The notes under the pieces: generated by a model
Database searches by the model: none
What the model was told of the DNA's origin: nothing
The model's input: only the letters and a program-made list of their open reading frames with translations
Program-made: the position numbers and the translations under genes
Shown: piece after piece, positions 1 to 7,892 of the stretch
Position numbering within the stretch: the stretch's first letter is position 1
Layout of the letters: the number at the start of each line of letters is the position of its first letter
Assembly (NCBI GenBank): GCA_021732175.1
Contig: JAKFVP010000554.1
Span: 1 to 35,892 of the forward strand
Reading direction: 5' to 3'
Length of the DNA: 35,892 nt
Source: Bradyrhizobium sp.
Lineage (GTDB): Bacteria > Pseudomonadota > Alphaproteobacteria > Rhizobiales > Xanthobacteraceae

Positions 1-230
1 CCCTTGAAGTCGCGATCGACCCGACGCGCGACTTCCCGGATCGTCAACGGTCCGGCTCCGGTCATAATGCGCACGATCTCCATGCGCTTGGGCGCCAGCA
101 CCCGCCAAAGATCGCTGACGCTCTCGAACGAAATTCGGTCGCCACCAGCCTTACGCTGCCCGTGCGCAGTCGCCATGATGCGGCGCGTCAGGTCGTTTTG
201 TGTCTCGACGCCCAGGATAACCGTCCGCAT
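1..230 (-). CDS. tumA: TumA-like antitoxin with HTH domain (partial, runs off window)
   Basis: Reading from the ATG at 228-230, 76 codons are visible before the window edge. The protein begins MRTVILGVETQNDLTRR and has a segment with LWRVLAPKRMEIVRIM followed by GPLTIREVARRVDRD, a winged-helix type DNA-binding region. This matches my memory of the HVO_A0114-type putative DNA-binding proteins that serve as antitoxins of TumE-type toxins. The start lies only 3 bp after the stop of the toxin gene, so the two are almost certainly co-transcribed and translationally coupled, with the toxin first. The antitoxin would bind and neutralise the toxin and repress the promoter at 514-560. The C-terminus is not in the window. 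The family call is from memory; the HTH and operon position are visible. Confidence 0.75.
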   Translation of the reverse strand, partial: MRTVILGVETQNDLTRRIMATAHGQRKAGGDRISFESVSDLWRVLAPKRMEIVRIMTGAGPLTIREVARRVDRDFK

Positions 231-233
231 GCT

Positions 234-512
234 TTATATCCGTTTATTCACGTCGCGCCAAAAATCCGCCAGCAGCCGCTCCAGACCACGAAACGCATAA
301 GGGCTTTCCTTGCCATCCAGGTGGCGATGGTCGCCCTTGCCGCGCTCATTGTCGTAACGCACGCGGCAGACGCCATTCACCACATAGGCGAGCCGATATT
401 TGTAGCTGTGCGAGCATCCCGAGACGGGCTCGGGAACTTCCCACACGACCAGTTCGGCGAAGCCGGGGCTGACGACAAGCCGGGTTCGCGTGATCTTGCG
501 TGCTTTGGCCAT
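234..512 (-). CDS. tumE: TumE-like toxin (DUF6516 family)
   Basis: This 92-aa protein starts MAKARKITRTRLVV and contains the segments VVWEVPEPVSGCSHSYKYRL, VRYDNERGKGDHRH and ERLLADFWRDV. I recognise these as the hallmark of the DUF6516/TumE toxin family. Its length is typical for the family. It is the first gene of a two-gene operon with the HTH antitoxin and has a 3-bp intergenic gap. No Shine-Dalgarno sequence is visible before the ATG at 510-512; a promoter whose -10 lies only about 10 bp upstream suggests a leaderless or nearly leaderless mRNA. The pair probably serves plasmid or island maintenance. The molecular target of the toxin is not evident from sequence. Confidence 0.75.
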   Translation of the reverse strand: MAKARKITRTRLVVSPGFAELVVWEVPEPVSGCSHSYKYRLAYVVNGVCRVRYDNERGKGDHRHLDGKESPYAFRGLERLLADFWRDVNKRI

Positions 513-513
513 C

Positions 514-560
514 GATGTAATTTGTTACATCAAGAGGATCGTGATGTCAATGAATACATC
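514..560 (-). promoter_or_regulatory. Promoter with two operator dyads upstream of the toxin-antitoxin operon
   Basis: Two 18-bp dyads of the form GATGT-N8-ACATC lie at 514-531 and 543-560, 29 bp apart; the first is a perfect 7-bp inverted repeat with a 4-bp loop. On the minus strand a perfect -35 (TTGACA, 545-550) is separated by 17 bp from a weak -10 (TAACAA, 522-527). Each dyad covers one promoter element, so binding by the HTH antitoxin would block RNA polymerase. The predicted start of transcription falls at about 515, next to the ATG at 512. The dyads and promoter match are seen; the bound protein is inferred. Confidence 0.65.
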
Positions 561-623
561 AAGATCTGACAATTCCGACGGATTTGTTTGTTCTCCGCGA
601 GTGAAAATATCGCCGTCCCATAT

Positions 624-1002
624 GTGGACGGCCCCGTGCTGGCAAGAGGCGGAACTGGTTTCTGATCGAAGCGATTGCGGCCATATGTCCGGTCTGCTGA
701 TGCGGTCGCACATGACCGCTGCCAAGATGGGGTCCACAGCACGAGCTCCAAACATGGTGGCGGTGTCTTGCACCAATGGGTCCCACGGGGTTTTGCCTCG
801 TGACTGTGATCGATTGATCAGGTCCATCTTCCGTTCTCGAGCAAGCTTCGGCCTGCGGCGTGAGGCTTGGGCCTCATGCCGAAGTTGATGATCTGCGGGT
901 CGGGTGTAAGGTCATGTGATCACCTTGTGTTTTGGGGCGAGGGCCCCGGAGGTTTCGTTTCACCGACGGCGGCCAGCTTTCGAGCGCCGCGCGCAAGCGT
1001 CG
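624..1002 (-). ncRNA. Candidate bridge (seek) RNA region of IS1111 copy A
   Basis: This non-coding right end is homologous to the right ends of the three other IS1111-type elements in the window. It shares the core GCGGccatatGTCCGG (677-692), where the others read GCGGTCATCtGTCCGG. A further stem, CTTCGGC with GCCGAAG around a TGAGGC/GCCTCA hairpin, lies near 849-890. IS1111-group transposases are known to use a guide RNA from this location to choose donor and target. Transcription and exact ends cannot be seen. Confidence 0.5.
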
Positions 1003-2109
1003 TCAAGGCTGGCCGAAGGCCACCGCCGTAGGCGGCGCGCAGCGGCCTTGACGACGCGAGCACGGCGCTACCCTTGGCCTCGGGGAGACGATGCCGGCGC
1101 GTGCCGGGTCGTAGCGTTCGCCGCTGACCATGAGTTTCCAGGCGATGCGCGCGACCTTGTTGGCGAGCGCTACGGCGGCGAGCTTCGGTGGCTTGCGCGC
1201 CACGAGGTCGCGCAGCCAGGGCGAGGGATGCGCCTTGCCCTTGTTGACCTGCTGGATGACCGAGGTGGCGCCCACCACCAGGGTGCGGCGCAAGGCCTCG
1301 TCGCCGGCGCGGGTAATGGCGCCGAGCCGCATCTTGCCGGCGGTGGAATGATCCTTCGGGGTCAAACCCATCCAGGCCGCGAAGTCGCGACCGCAGGCGA
1401 AGGCCTGCGGGTCGGGTGCTTTGATCGCCAGCAGACAGCTGCCGATCGGGCCGATGGCATCGACCTCGGTCAGGCGCCGGCTCATCTCGTTCCGCCGGTG
1501 CCAGACCTTCAGCTTCGCCTCGATCTCACGCAGCTCGACCTTCAGCCGGCCATACTCGTCGCCGTGGATGGCGAACAGCTCTTTGGCAAGCGCGGGCACT
1601 GTTACGTCTTCGGCAATACGCGCCAGCAGCGGCTCGACATGGGCAGGCCCTTTGGCGGCCGTCAGCCCGAACTCGGCCGCGTGGCCGCGGACGGTGTTGA
1701 TGAGCTGCGTGCGGTAGTCGATCAGCCGCTGGCGCGTCGTCATCAACATTTGCGCCGCTTGCTCTTCCGTACTCTTGACCCTGACGAAGCTCATGCGCGG
1801 CCGGCTCATGGCCTCGCAGACCGCGTCGGCATCCTGCTTGTCGTTTTTGTTGCGTCGTACATACGGTTTCACATGCTGCGCCGGCAGCAGCTTTGGCTCA
1901 TGTCCCAATGCCATCACCTCGCGTGCCCAGTGATGCGACCCGCCGCAGGCTTCCAGGCCGATCTGGGTCGGCGGCAGCTTCGCCAAAAAGTTCAGGAAGT
2001 CGCGCCGGCGCAGCTTCTTGCGCAACACCGGCTTCTCAGCCGAATCCACACCATGCAGCACGAAAACACTCTTGGACGTGTCGACGCCAATTCTGATAAT
2101 CTCACTCAT
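1003..2109 (-). CDS. IS110-family transposase (DEDD/serine), copy A
   Basis: The 368-aa protein starts MSEIIRIGVDTSK and shows the N-terminal DEDD RuvC-like residues: Asp in GVDTSK, Glu in IGLEACGG and Asp residues in RRNKNDKQDADAV. The C-terminal Tnp_20 domain has WMGLTPKDHSTAGKMRLG, whose Ser is the likely nucleophile, followed by GAITRAGDEALRR. All expected catalytic residues are present, so the enzyme may be active. The last 30 residues are Arg/Pro rich and overlap a 13-bp inverted repeat (997-1009 with 1045-1057); other family members end sooner, so the tail may be read-through into the right-end non-coding DNA. It is about 55% diverged in appearance from copies B-D. Confidence 0.9.
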   Translation of the reverse strand: MSEIIRIGVDTSKSVFVLHGVDSAEKPVLRKKLRRRDFLNFLAKLPPTQIGLEACGGSHHWAREVMALGHEPKLLPAQHVKPYVRRNKNDKQDADAVCEAMSRPRMSFVRVKSTEEQAAQMLMTTRQRLIDYRTQLINTVRGHAAEFGLTAAKGPAHVEPLLARIAEDVTVPALAKELFAIHGDEYGRLKVELREIEAKLKVWHRRNEMSRRLTEVDAIGPIGSCLLAIKAPDPQAFACGRDFAAWMGLTPKDHSTAGKMRLGAITRAGDEALRRTLVVGATSVIQQVNKGKAHPSPWLRDLVARKPPKLAAVALANKVARIAWKLMVSGERYDPARAGIVSPRPRVAPCSRRQGRCAPPTAVAFGQP

Positions 2110-2202
2110 GGACGGCTCCCTTGTCTGAGATCTTTACTGACCTCATTCTGGCACATCGATGCCGTCGGGGGCCGTCCACCCCAACATGCTGCCCATCGCG
2201 CG

Positions 2203-2460
2203 TCATCCCCGCTTCCGCATCGAGGGATTCACCGCCTCATCGGGTATGGCGATATCGTTTCGCGATGAGTGAGTCCCCTCAAACAGCGCATCCAGTTGCT
2301 TGCCGAACCAAGTTTCCAGCACCTGGACCTCGGCGTCGGAAACGCGAAGAGAACGCTCGATCTCGAATTCAACCGACCAGCCGGCCTCCTTGTCTGGACT
2401 TCTTCTGCGTCCTGTCGCCGTCCTTCGCGGCGGGCGTGTTGCTTTCCGCTCAACGGCCAT
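2203..2460 (-). CDS. Small protein translationally coupled to traA
   Basis: The ATG at 2458-2460 lies inside the last codons of traA (stop at 2450), an 11-bp overlap typical of translational coupling. The 85-aa product begins MAVERKATRPPRRTATGRRR, a very basic stretch, and continues with a more structured part, EAGWSVEFEIERSLRV followed by AEVQVLETWFGKQLDALFEG. I do not recognise the family. The basic N-terminus would suit DNA or relaxosome contact, but that is inference. The gene stops 24 bp before the right repeat of the IS1111 element, so it appears intact; the IS has replaced whatever followed it. Confidence 0.5.
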   Translation of the reverse strand: MAVERKATRPPRRTATGRRRSPDKEAGWSVEFEIERSLRVSDAEVQVLETWFGKQLDALFEGTHSSRNDIAIPDEAVNPSMRKRG

Positions 2461-5206
2461 AGTCCAACCCGCGGTCAGGTGTGCGCGCGCTGGATCGCGG
2501 AGCTGCGCGGGCGGCCTCCTGCGCGGCTGGTGGCTTTGTGGGCGGCTGCAGCGCCCGATCTGCCGATGGCCGGCTGTGAAGCCGGTCCGCATGTTTCAAC
2601 GGGAGACCGGTCTGTTCGATCACGGCTATCGTCGACGTCTTCGCGTGTCCGCTGGACAATCGCCCGGCGAGCAGTGCGCGCCGGTCTTCCGCCGATGCGG
2701 GTTCGGCCTGCCGTGTGCGGTCCAGCGGCAGACGGGAAGAAAGAAGCGCCTCTATCTGGGAGCGATCGACGACGAGCCGGGTTTCGTCGCGGGCACGGCT
2801 TGCGGCTACATAGGCGGCATGGCGATCGAACCGGGGATCGAGCAGGACGACCGCCCGATCGACGGTCATGCCCTGCGCGCCATGCACGGTGCTTGCGTAG
2901 GCCCAGCCGAGCCGGGCCCGTCCGCGCTCGTCGGCGATGTCGGCGGGAACAAAGCTGACGCGGCGCTTGTCGATAACCGCCTCAATACGGATGTTGCCGG
3001 GCGTATTCTGGCCTGTCGACGGATCGGGATGGACGGCGGTCACGGTCGCAACCGTGCCGTTGACGACACCGAGCTGATCGTTGCGGAGCTGGAAGCGGAT
3101 TTGGTCGCCGGCCGCGATTTCAATGCGGGTTGTCTGACCTGATGGCGTGACCGCCTCGACGCTGGCTTCCGCGCTGTGAATGACACCCTCACGTTTGAGT
3201 TCAGCGCGAACTGCCCGCGAGATGTCCGCGACCTGCTTGTTGGTCCGGGCAACCAGGAGGGTGGAGCTGTCGGGATGCTCGGCTCTTGCACCGTTCCACA
3301 GTTCGACAATCCTGTGCAGCGCGGCACGGTAGGAGGGTGATTCTTCAAGGCAGCCGTGAGCCTGGAATGCGTCAAGCGCTTCATTGGCCCGACCCACGCC
3401 GAAATCCGTCACGGCCTGTCGCGCCCAGGCGTCACGCTGCCGCACAATGGTGTCAACGCGCGTGGCCTCGACGCTGCGGACCACGAGATCAAGGCCCGGA
3501 CCAGCACCGATCGCCTGCAATTGCCGGCGGTCGCCGACCAGGATCACCTTCGCATGCGCGCGCTCGACTTCCGACAGCAGGGCATGGGTTTCTCGTGAAG
3601 ACAGCAGACCCGCCTCATCCACGATCAGAACCGACTTCTCGTCCAGGAAGCGCTCGCCGGTCCTGAGGCGTTCGACCCAGGACGCGGTTGCTCGCGCTTC
3701 GATGTTCAGATCCTGTTGGAGCGCGCGTGCGACGCGCCAGGCAGTGGCTGTGCCGATGACGCGATGTCCGGCCGCCTGCCAGGCTTCGACGATCGGTGCG
3801 AGGGTTGTGGTCTTGCCCGAGCCCGGAGCACCCTCGATGACGACGATGGCATTCGGGCCGGTTGCGGCTTCGGCGGCAAAGGTCTGTTCGGCGCTCAACC
3901 CGTGCGCGACGCTTCGCGCCTCGATATCGGCGGGATCGATCCCGGCCCCGCGCCGTTCAGCCAGTCTTGAGGCGGTCGCAACCAGATCGCGCTCGATCGC
4001 GATCATCTCTGGCGTTGAGTAGCGCGCCTGGCCTATGGCATCCCGGCCGATTTCGACGAAAGTCCCGGTAGTGACAAGCTGATCGACCTCCCCGTCAACC
4101 CGCGACAGTGGCAGGCCGAGCCCGACGCTTGCCGCGTGGACCGAGCGAACGAGTTCCCGCCGATCGATGACGCTTTCCTGCTCAGTCAGTTCTGCCGGCA
4201 ACGTTGCCAGCCGTTCGGCGAAAACGCGCCCAGGGTCGTCTGTGGCAAACGCCCGAATCGATCGCTGCTGGAGCGCCGCAGGGATATCACCGTCGAGGCC
4301 GGCCGACTGCGCCGCCTCCCGCCAGATGGTTTCGCGCCCGGCATCCAGCCCTTTCGCGTGGCGCGTCGATTTGGCGACAGCGGAGGCCAGCGCAGCCGAT
4401 GAACCGCTGGTCGTGCCCGCCTCCGCCAGCTCCTTTTCGATTTCCTGCCGCCGCGCAGAAAAATAGGTGATGGCTTGGTCGCCGATGCCGGCCAGCTCGA
4501 ACGTGCCGTTCCGCCCGACACGATCGATGCCGAAGCCGAGATCGGTCATCTCGTTTGCGAGGGCGGCGTGATAGACAGCGCCGGCCGCCATCTTCCAGTC
4601 GCGCAAGACGGTGGAATGCAGTGCTCCCACCGTGCCATCGGCGCGCGTCGCCATGTTCAGGACGACGGCATGGGTGTGAAGGTTCGGATCACCGAAGACG
4701 CGACCATCGGCATGCTCCGCCGGGCGACTTTCGCCATGCTGGAACAACGCGGCCGTCAACGCGACCTTTTCGACGCGTGCGCCATCTTTGCCGCGGCGTG
4801 CGTATATGGCTTCCTGCTCGATCGTGGCTAGGGTGGCGCGGACGGCGCGCTCCTGGGCAGCTTCGAGGTTGCGCCGCAGATCGTCATCCGCGAAGGCCCA
4901 CGCCAGCGACACCGAGCGAGGCGCGGAAAACGTCAAGTCGAAGGCAGGAACACGTCGATCAGCCTTTGCGCCCGGGTTGGTGATAAGCGATTGTCCGTTC
5001 TCGCCGAGCCCTTCATAGAGGCGGGCGAATTCTTGTCGCTGGACCGTTGCTGCATCCCGCCGGCCGAGATCACCACGCGGCGCATACCAGACGCCATCCG
5101 GCTCCCGGCTGCCAAGATAGTATTCGGCGCCGCGCACATAATAGGTGCTGGACGCCGCAACATTCCACGTTGCAACCACCGCAATGGTCTCCGAACTCAA
5201 GACCAT
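2450..5206 (-). CDS. traA: MobF conjugative relaxase-helicase TraA
   Basis: TraA nicks the origin of transfer, stays covalently attached to the 5' end and unwinds the transferred strand. From the ATG at 5204-5206 the protein has 918 aa. The TrwC relaxase domain shows two tyrosine pairs (Y22-Y23 and Y29-Y30) and a metal-binding His set (about H165, H177, H179 in NLHTHAVVLN). The helicase part has Walker A GAPGSGKTTT near residue 460, Walker B VLIVDEAG near 530, and the RecD-like C-terminal motif YASTVHGAQGMTVDRAVVLL. A GTG 45 bp upstream would add 15 residues without family support, so the ATG is preferred. The C-terminus is short for TraI-like proteins but normal for rhizobial TraA-type MobF. 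A truncated copy of its 5' end lies at 9132-9230. Confidence 0.93.
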   Translation of the reverse strand: MVLSSETIAVVATWNVAASSTYYVRGAEYYLGSREPDGVWYAPRGDLGRRDAATVQRQEFARLYEGLGENGQSLITNPGAKADRRVPAFDLTFSAPRSVSLAWAFADDDLRRNLEAAQERAVRATLATIEQEAIYARRGKDGARVEKVALTAALFQHGESRPAEHADGRVFGDPNLHTHAVVLNMATRADGTVGALHSTVLRDWKMAAGAVYHAALANEMTDLGFGIDRVGRNGTFELAGIGDQAITYFSARRQEIEKELAEAGTTSGSSAALASAVAKSTRHAKGLDAGRETIWREAAQSAGLDGDIPAALQQRSIRAFATDDPGRVFAERLATLPAELTEQESVIDRRELVRSVHAASVGLGLPLSRVDGEVDQLVTTGTFVEIGRDAIGQARYSTPEMIAIERDLVATASRLAERRGAGIDPADIEARSVAHGLSAEQTFAAEAATGPNAIVVIEGAPGSGKTTTLAPIVEAWQAAGHRVIGTATAWRVARALQQDLNIEARATASWVERLRTGERFLDEKSVLIVDEAGLLSSRETHALLSEVERAHAKVILVGDRRQLQAIGAGPGLDLVVRSVEATRVDTIVRQRDAWARQAVTDFGVGRANEALDAFQAHGCLEESPSYRAALHRIVELWNGARAEHPDSSTLLVARTNKQVADISRAVRAELKREGVIHSAEASVEAVTPSGQTTRIEIAAGDQIRFQLRNDQLGVVNGTVATVTAVHPDPSTGQNTPGNIRIEAVIDKRRVSFVPADIADERGRARLGWAYASTVHGAQGMTVDRAVVLLDPRFDRHAAYVAASRARDETRLVVDRSQIEALLSSRLPLDRTRQAEPASAEDRRALLAGRLSSGHAKTSTIAVIEQTGLPLKHADRLHSRPSADRALQPPTKPPAAQEAARAAPRSSARTPDRGLDYGR

Positions 5207-5235
5207 CGAGATGCGGTGTTTTCGGAGGATGGAGC

Positions 5236-5276
5236 TGGATTCTGGCCCCACGATTGGTGTTTCTACTCAGAATCCA
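5236..5276. other. Inverted repeat next to relaxase gene, candidate oriT element
   Basis: TGGATTCTG (5236-5244) and CAGAATCCA (5268-5276) form a perfect 9-bp inverted repeat with a 23-bp spacer, 30 bp upstream of the traA ATG. It is repeated intact at 9260-9300. MobF relaxases act on a nick site beside such inverted repeats, often close to the relaxase gene. The position fits, but a nic consensus was not recognised, so this is only a candidate. Confidence 0.35.
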
Positions 5277-5368
5277 GAAACGCGCGGAAGAACAGTGCAT
5301 GTCGTTTTCCCGGCATCCGCCGGATGCTCCTGCCGGTGGTTTGCTAATGGCTCCGCCCTCGCGCGGGA

Positions 5369-5462
5369 CAAGAAAATTCTTCGGCCTTTCGCGGCATAAA
5401 CGGCCTCCTCCCCGCGAGGCGGGGCCCCTCCATTTATTCCACGGTGCCGAAGAGTTTTCTTG
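5369..5462 (+). promoter_or_regulatory. Large inverted repeat with nested hairpin in the leader of the ParB-like gene
   Basis: CAAGAAAATTCTTCGG (5369-5384) pairs with CCGAAGAGTTTTCTTG (5447-5462) with one G:T mismatch in 16. Nested inside is CCCCGC-gag-GCGGGG (5410-5424). The same structure is at 9393-9486 before the DUF932 gene. Repeated structured leaders before leading-region genes recall the single-stranded promoters (Frpo/ssi) of F-type plasmids; that function is an inference here. It could instead be a bidirectional regulatory or termination site between traA and the plus-strand genes. Confidence 0.5.
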
Positions 5463-5545
5463 CCCTTGCTACCCCGGTCTCGCCGACGGGCAGGGGTGCA
5501 GGCGCGAGGTGCGCTCTGCACCCAAGCCCTAAAAGGAGATTGATC

Positions 5546-7585
5546 ATGTCAGCCAAGAATGTCGAAACCGTTGTCGAGAGCGGAACCGAGCGTTTTATTC
5601 CGCTCAACAAGCTCAAGAAGTCGCCGAAGAATGCCCGCAAGACGCCGCACGGCGAGGCGTCCATCGAAGCCTATGCGGCCAGCATCTCCGCCAAAGGCAT
5701 CTTGCAAAACCTTGTCGTCGAACCGGAACTGGATGCGGAGGGCGCGGCAACCGGGTTCTATTTTGTCACCATCGGCGAGGGCCGCAGGTTGGCGCAGCTT
5801 CTCCGTGTCAAGCGCAAGGAGATCAAGAAGACCGAACCGATCCGCTGCATAATCGACACCGCGAACGATCCGCACGAAATCAGCCTCGACGAAAACGTCA
5901 CCCGAGAGAGCATGCATCCCGCCGATCAGTTCGAGGCGTTCAAGAAGCTGGCGGAAGAACGTGGTTTCGGCGCGGAAGAGATCGCCGCCCGGTTCGGCGT
6001 CACGCCGCATGTGGTGCGGCAGCGCCTGCGGTTGGGCGCGGTCTCGCCCAAGCTGATGCAAGTCTACCGCGACGGCGATCTGGGGCTTGACCAGTTGATG
6101 GCCTTTGCGATCACCGAGGACCATGCCCGGCAGGAGGCCGCATACGAGCGGCTATCCCATAATCGTGATGCCAGCACGATCCGCCGCATGCTCACCGAAA
6201 CCCATGTTGCCGCCACCGATCGCCGCGCGGTATTCGTCGGCGCAGAGGCTTACACCGAGGTTGGGGGGACAATCCTGCGCGACCTCTTCACCGAGGATCG
6301 CGGCGGCTATTTCGAGGACGTGGCGCTTCTCGATATGCTGGTGGTGGCGAAGCTTGGGCGCGAGGCCAACGCCCTGATGGAGGCTGAGGGCTGGAAATGG
6401 GCGCAGGTCTTTCTGGACTTCCCCCACAGCCACGGGCTGCGCCGGACCTATCCGCAAGCGGTGGAACTGTCGGCGGAAGATCAGGCGGCTCTGGATACCG
6501 TCAGGTGCGAGTTCAACAGCCTGACGGAGCAACATGAGAGCGACGAGGAACTGCCTGATGAGGTCGATGCACGCTTCGGCGAGCTTGAAGCCGAGATCGA
6601 GCGGTTGGAGGCCAAGCGTCTGGCCTACGACCCCGCCGAAATCGCGCGCTGCGGAGCCTTCGTCATCCTCAACCATGACGGCACCGTCCGTATCGAGCGC
6701 GGTTTTGTAAGAGCCGAGGACGAGAAGCCAGACACGGAGGCAGTGAACGCGAGCGACGAGGGCGAGGAGGATGGCACCGTCGATGACGACGGCGGAACAG
6801 TCCCGAACGGTATGGCCCGGAGTGGGAATTTGGACGGGGAGGACGAGGACGCCGACGATCACAAGCCGCTGTCGGACATCCTGATCCGCGACCTCACCGC
6901 GCACCGCACCCTCGGGCTGCGGCTTGCCTTGCGCGAGCTGCCGGATGTCGCCATCGTCGCCGTCACCCATGCGCTGTCGGCGCAAATCTTCTATCGCGGC
7001 GCAGATGCCAATGTTCTCGATATCCGCCCGACCAGCGCCTATCTGGCGTCTCACGCGGACGGGATCGAGGATACCGAAGCGGGCAAGGCATGGTCCGATC
7101 ATCATGCCCGTTGGGCGGCGCAGATACCGCGCGACGTGGCCAACCTGTGGACGTTCATCGTGGAGTTGGACCATGACAGCCGCATGGCACTGTTCGCGCA
7201 TTGCGTCGCGCTCACGGTCAACGCCGTAAAACTGCCGATGGAGCGCAGGCCCCGGGCGATGGCGACGGCGGACAGGCTGGCGGAGGCCGTGTCGCTCGAC
7301 ATGACCGCGCATTGGATACCGACCGCGCGGACCTATTTCGGTCGCGTCACCAAACCGCACATTCTTGCCGCGGTGCGGGAAGCCGTCGGTATCGAGGCCG
7401 CTGAGCGGATGGAAAATATGAAGAAGCCGGACATGGCGGAGGCCGCCGAGCAGTTGGTGGTAGCAACCGGCTGGCTGCCCGCACTAATGCGGACACCGCG
7501 AACCGCGCAGGAGTGTACAGAGCAGCCACAGGCGGATGCTGCTATAGGGACGAACCCGGACACGTATTCCGCCGCCGCCGAGTAA
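5546..7585 (+). CDS. Large ParB/Srx-domain plasmid protein
   Basis: From the ATG at 5546, with AAAAGGAG 8-15 bp upstream, the product has 679 aa. Residues about 15-115 form a ParB N-terminal domain (FIPLNKLKKSPKNARKTP, then TIGEGRRLAQLLRV and SLDENVTRESMHPADQFEAF). An HTH follows (AARFGVTPHVVRQRLRLGAV). A coiled-coil-like Glu-rich stretch and a very acidic linker (around residues 390-450, EGEEDGTVDDDGG) precede a long C-terminal domain I do not recognise. Such large ParB-domain proteins travel with DUF932 and DUF736 genes on alphaproteobacterial plasmids; they are usually not the partition ParB, since no ParA partner is adjacent. Role in the recipient after transfer is plausible but inferred. 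An upstream in-frame GTG at 5444 lies in the shared leader and is not favoured. Confidence 0.85.
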   Translation: MSAKNVETVVESGTERFIPLNKLKKSPKNARKTPHGEASIEAYAASISAKGILQNLVVEPELDAEGAATGFYFVTIGEGRRLAQLLRVKRKEIKKTEPIRCIIDTANDPHEISLDENVTRESMHPADQFEAFKKLAEERGFGAEEIAARFGVTPHVVRQRLRLGAVSPKLMQVYRDGDLGLDQLMAFAITEDHARQEAAYERLSHNRDASTIRRMLTETHVAATDRRAVFVGAEAYTEVGGTILRDLFTEDRGGYFEDVALLDMLVVAKLGREANALMEAEGWKWAQVFLDFPHSHGLRRTYPQAVELSAEDQAALDTVRCEFNSLTEQHESDEELPDEVDARFGELEAEIERLEAKRLAYDPAEIARCGAFVILNHDGTVRIERGFVRAEDEKPDTEAVNASDEGEEDGTVDDDGGTVPNGMARSGNLDGEDEDADDHKPLSDILIRDLTAHRTLGLRLALRELPDVAIVAVTHALSAQIFYRGADANVLDIRPTSAYLASHADGIEDTEAGKAWSDHHARWAAQIPRDVANLWTFIVELDHDSRMALFAHCVALTVNAVKLPMERRPRAMATADRLAEAVSLDMTAHWIPTARTYFGRVTKPHILAAVREAVGIEAAERMENMKKPDMAEAAEQLVVATGWLPALMRTPRTAQECTEQPQADAAIGTNPDTYSAAAE

Positions 7586-7593
7586 TCGGCACG

Positions 7594-7619
7594 GCCGGGA
7601 CCGCTCGCGCGGTCCCGGC
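7594..7619 (+). terminator. Strong hairpin after the ParB-like gene
   Basis: GCCGGGACCG (7594-7603) and CGGTCCCGGC (7610-7619) form a perfect 10-bp stem 9 bp after the stop codon. There is no T-run, so it may protect or end the transcript only weakly. A second strong stem, TTGGCCGGGCG with CGCCCGGCCAA, lies at 7646-7675. Confidence 0.5.
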
Positions 7620-7675
7620 TTGCCATCGTTCGACTGGTGAAATTTTTGGCCGGGCGCCCGAGGACGCCCGGCCAA

Positions 7676-7892
7676 GCTCATGATGCTCACGTCCTCGACG
7701 GGGCGCATTTTAGAAAGTCAGACACTTTTCGACCCGAAGCCGATAAAGCAGTACATTGTGGCCGGCGCCCATAAACCCGCCCGGAAGACGGCGCGTCGCT
7801 GCGTTTGATGCCTCGCGTGACCACGATATTGGCTACGGCCAATCGACGCCCTCATCCATGACCAGCGAGGCGTAGATCGCGGCGAGTATCGA
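7676..7892. other. Intergenic stretch without recognisable gene
   Basis: No ORF with family resemblance or a ribosome binding site was seen on either strand between the hairpin at 7675 and the small minus-strand ORF at 7893. Confidence 0.4.

Larger units (their letters stand above)
624..2179 (-). mobile_element. IS110-family (IS1111-group) insertion sequence, copy A
   Basis: The element is bounded by 12-bp subterminal inverted repeats GTGGACGGCCCC (624-635) and GGGGCCGTCCAC (2168-2179). It holds one transposase on the minus strand and about 380 bp of non-coding DNA downstream of it. Long right-end non-coding DNA and subterminal repeats are the IS1111-group pattern. The sequence next to the left repeat, tgctggcaaga, matches the corresponding position in the three copies at 15525-19706. 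True ends should lie a few bases outside the repeats. It sits between the toxin-antitoxin promoter and the small gene after traA. Confidence 0.8.
5129..5476. repeat. 348-bp direct repeat, copy 1 (traA start plus shared leader)
   Basis: 5129-5476 aligns without gaps to 9153-9500 (offset 4024). By eye there are about 7 differences, four of them in the traA coding part. The unit contains the first 26 codons of traA on the minus strand and the upstream region that leads into the ParB-like gene on the plus strand. Beyond 5476 the two copies still share a looser leader: a hairpin (GGGTGCAG/CTGCACCC at 5494-5501 and 5516-5523 here) and an AAGGAG ribosome binding site. The copies are direct repeats bracketing the ParB-like and DUF736 genes, so recombination would delete them. 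Confidence 0.9.

Noticed and set aside
525..827. A 100-aa minus-strand ORF between the toxin operon and the first IS
   Set aside because: It spans the IS1111 inverted repeat at 624-635, the conserved RNA core at 677-692 and one of the operators, so it crosses an element border and is not a real gene.
916..2268. A 450-aa plus-strand ORF
   Set aside because: It is antisense to the IS110-family transposase with DEDD motifs and only reflects high GC content.
5207..5251. A GTG start 15 codons upstream for traA
   Set aside because: The added residues have no family resemblance and the inverted repeat lies there; the ATG at 5204-5206 begins the conserved MVLSSETIAVV segment.
5444..5545. An in-frame N-terminal extension of the ParB-like protein, also present before DUF932
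   Set aside because: The extension is encoded by the shared structured leader; both genes have a good ribosome binding site at their downstream ATG and the family-like sequence starts there.
6152..7360. A 402-aa minus-strand ORF under the ParB-like gene
   Set aside because: It is antisense to a clear coding frame and shows no recognisable domain.
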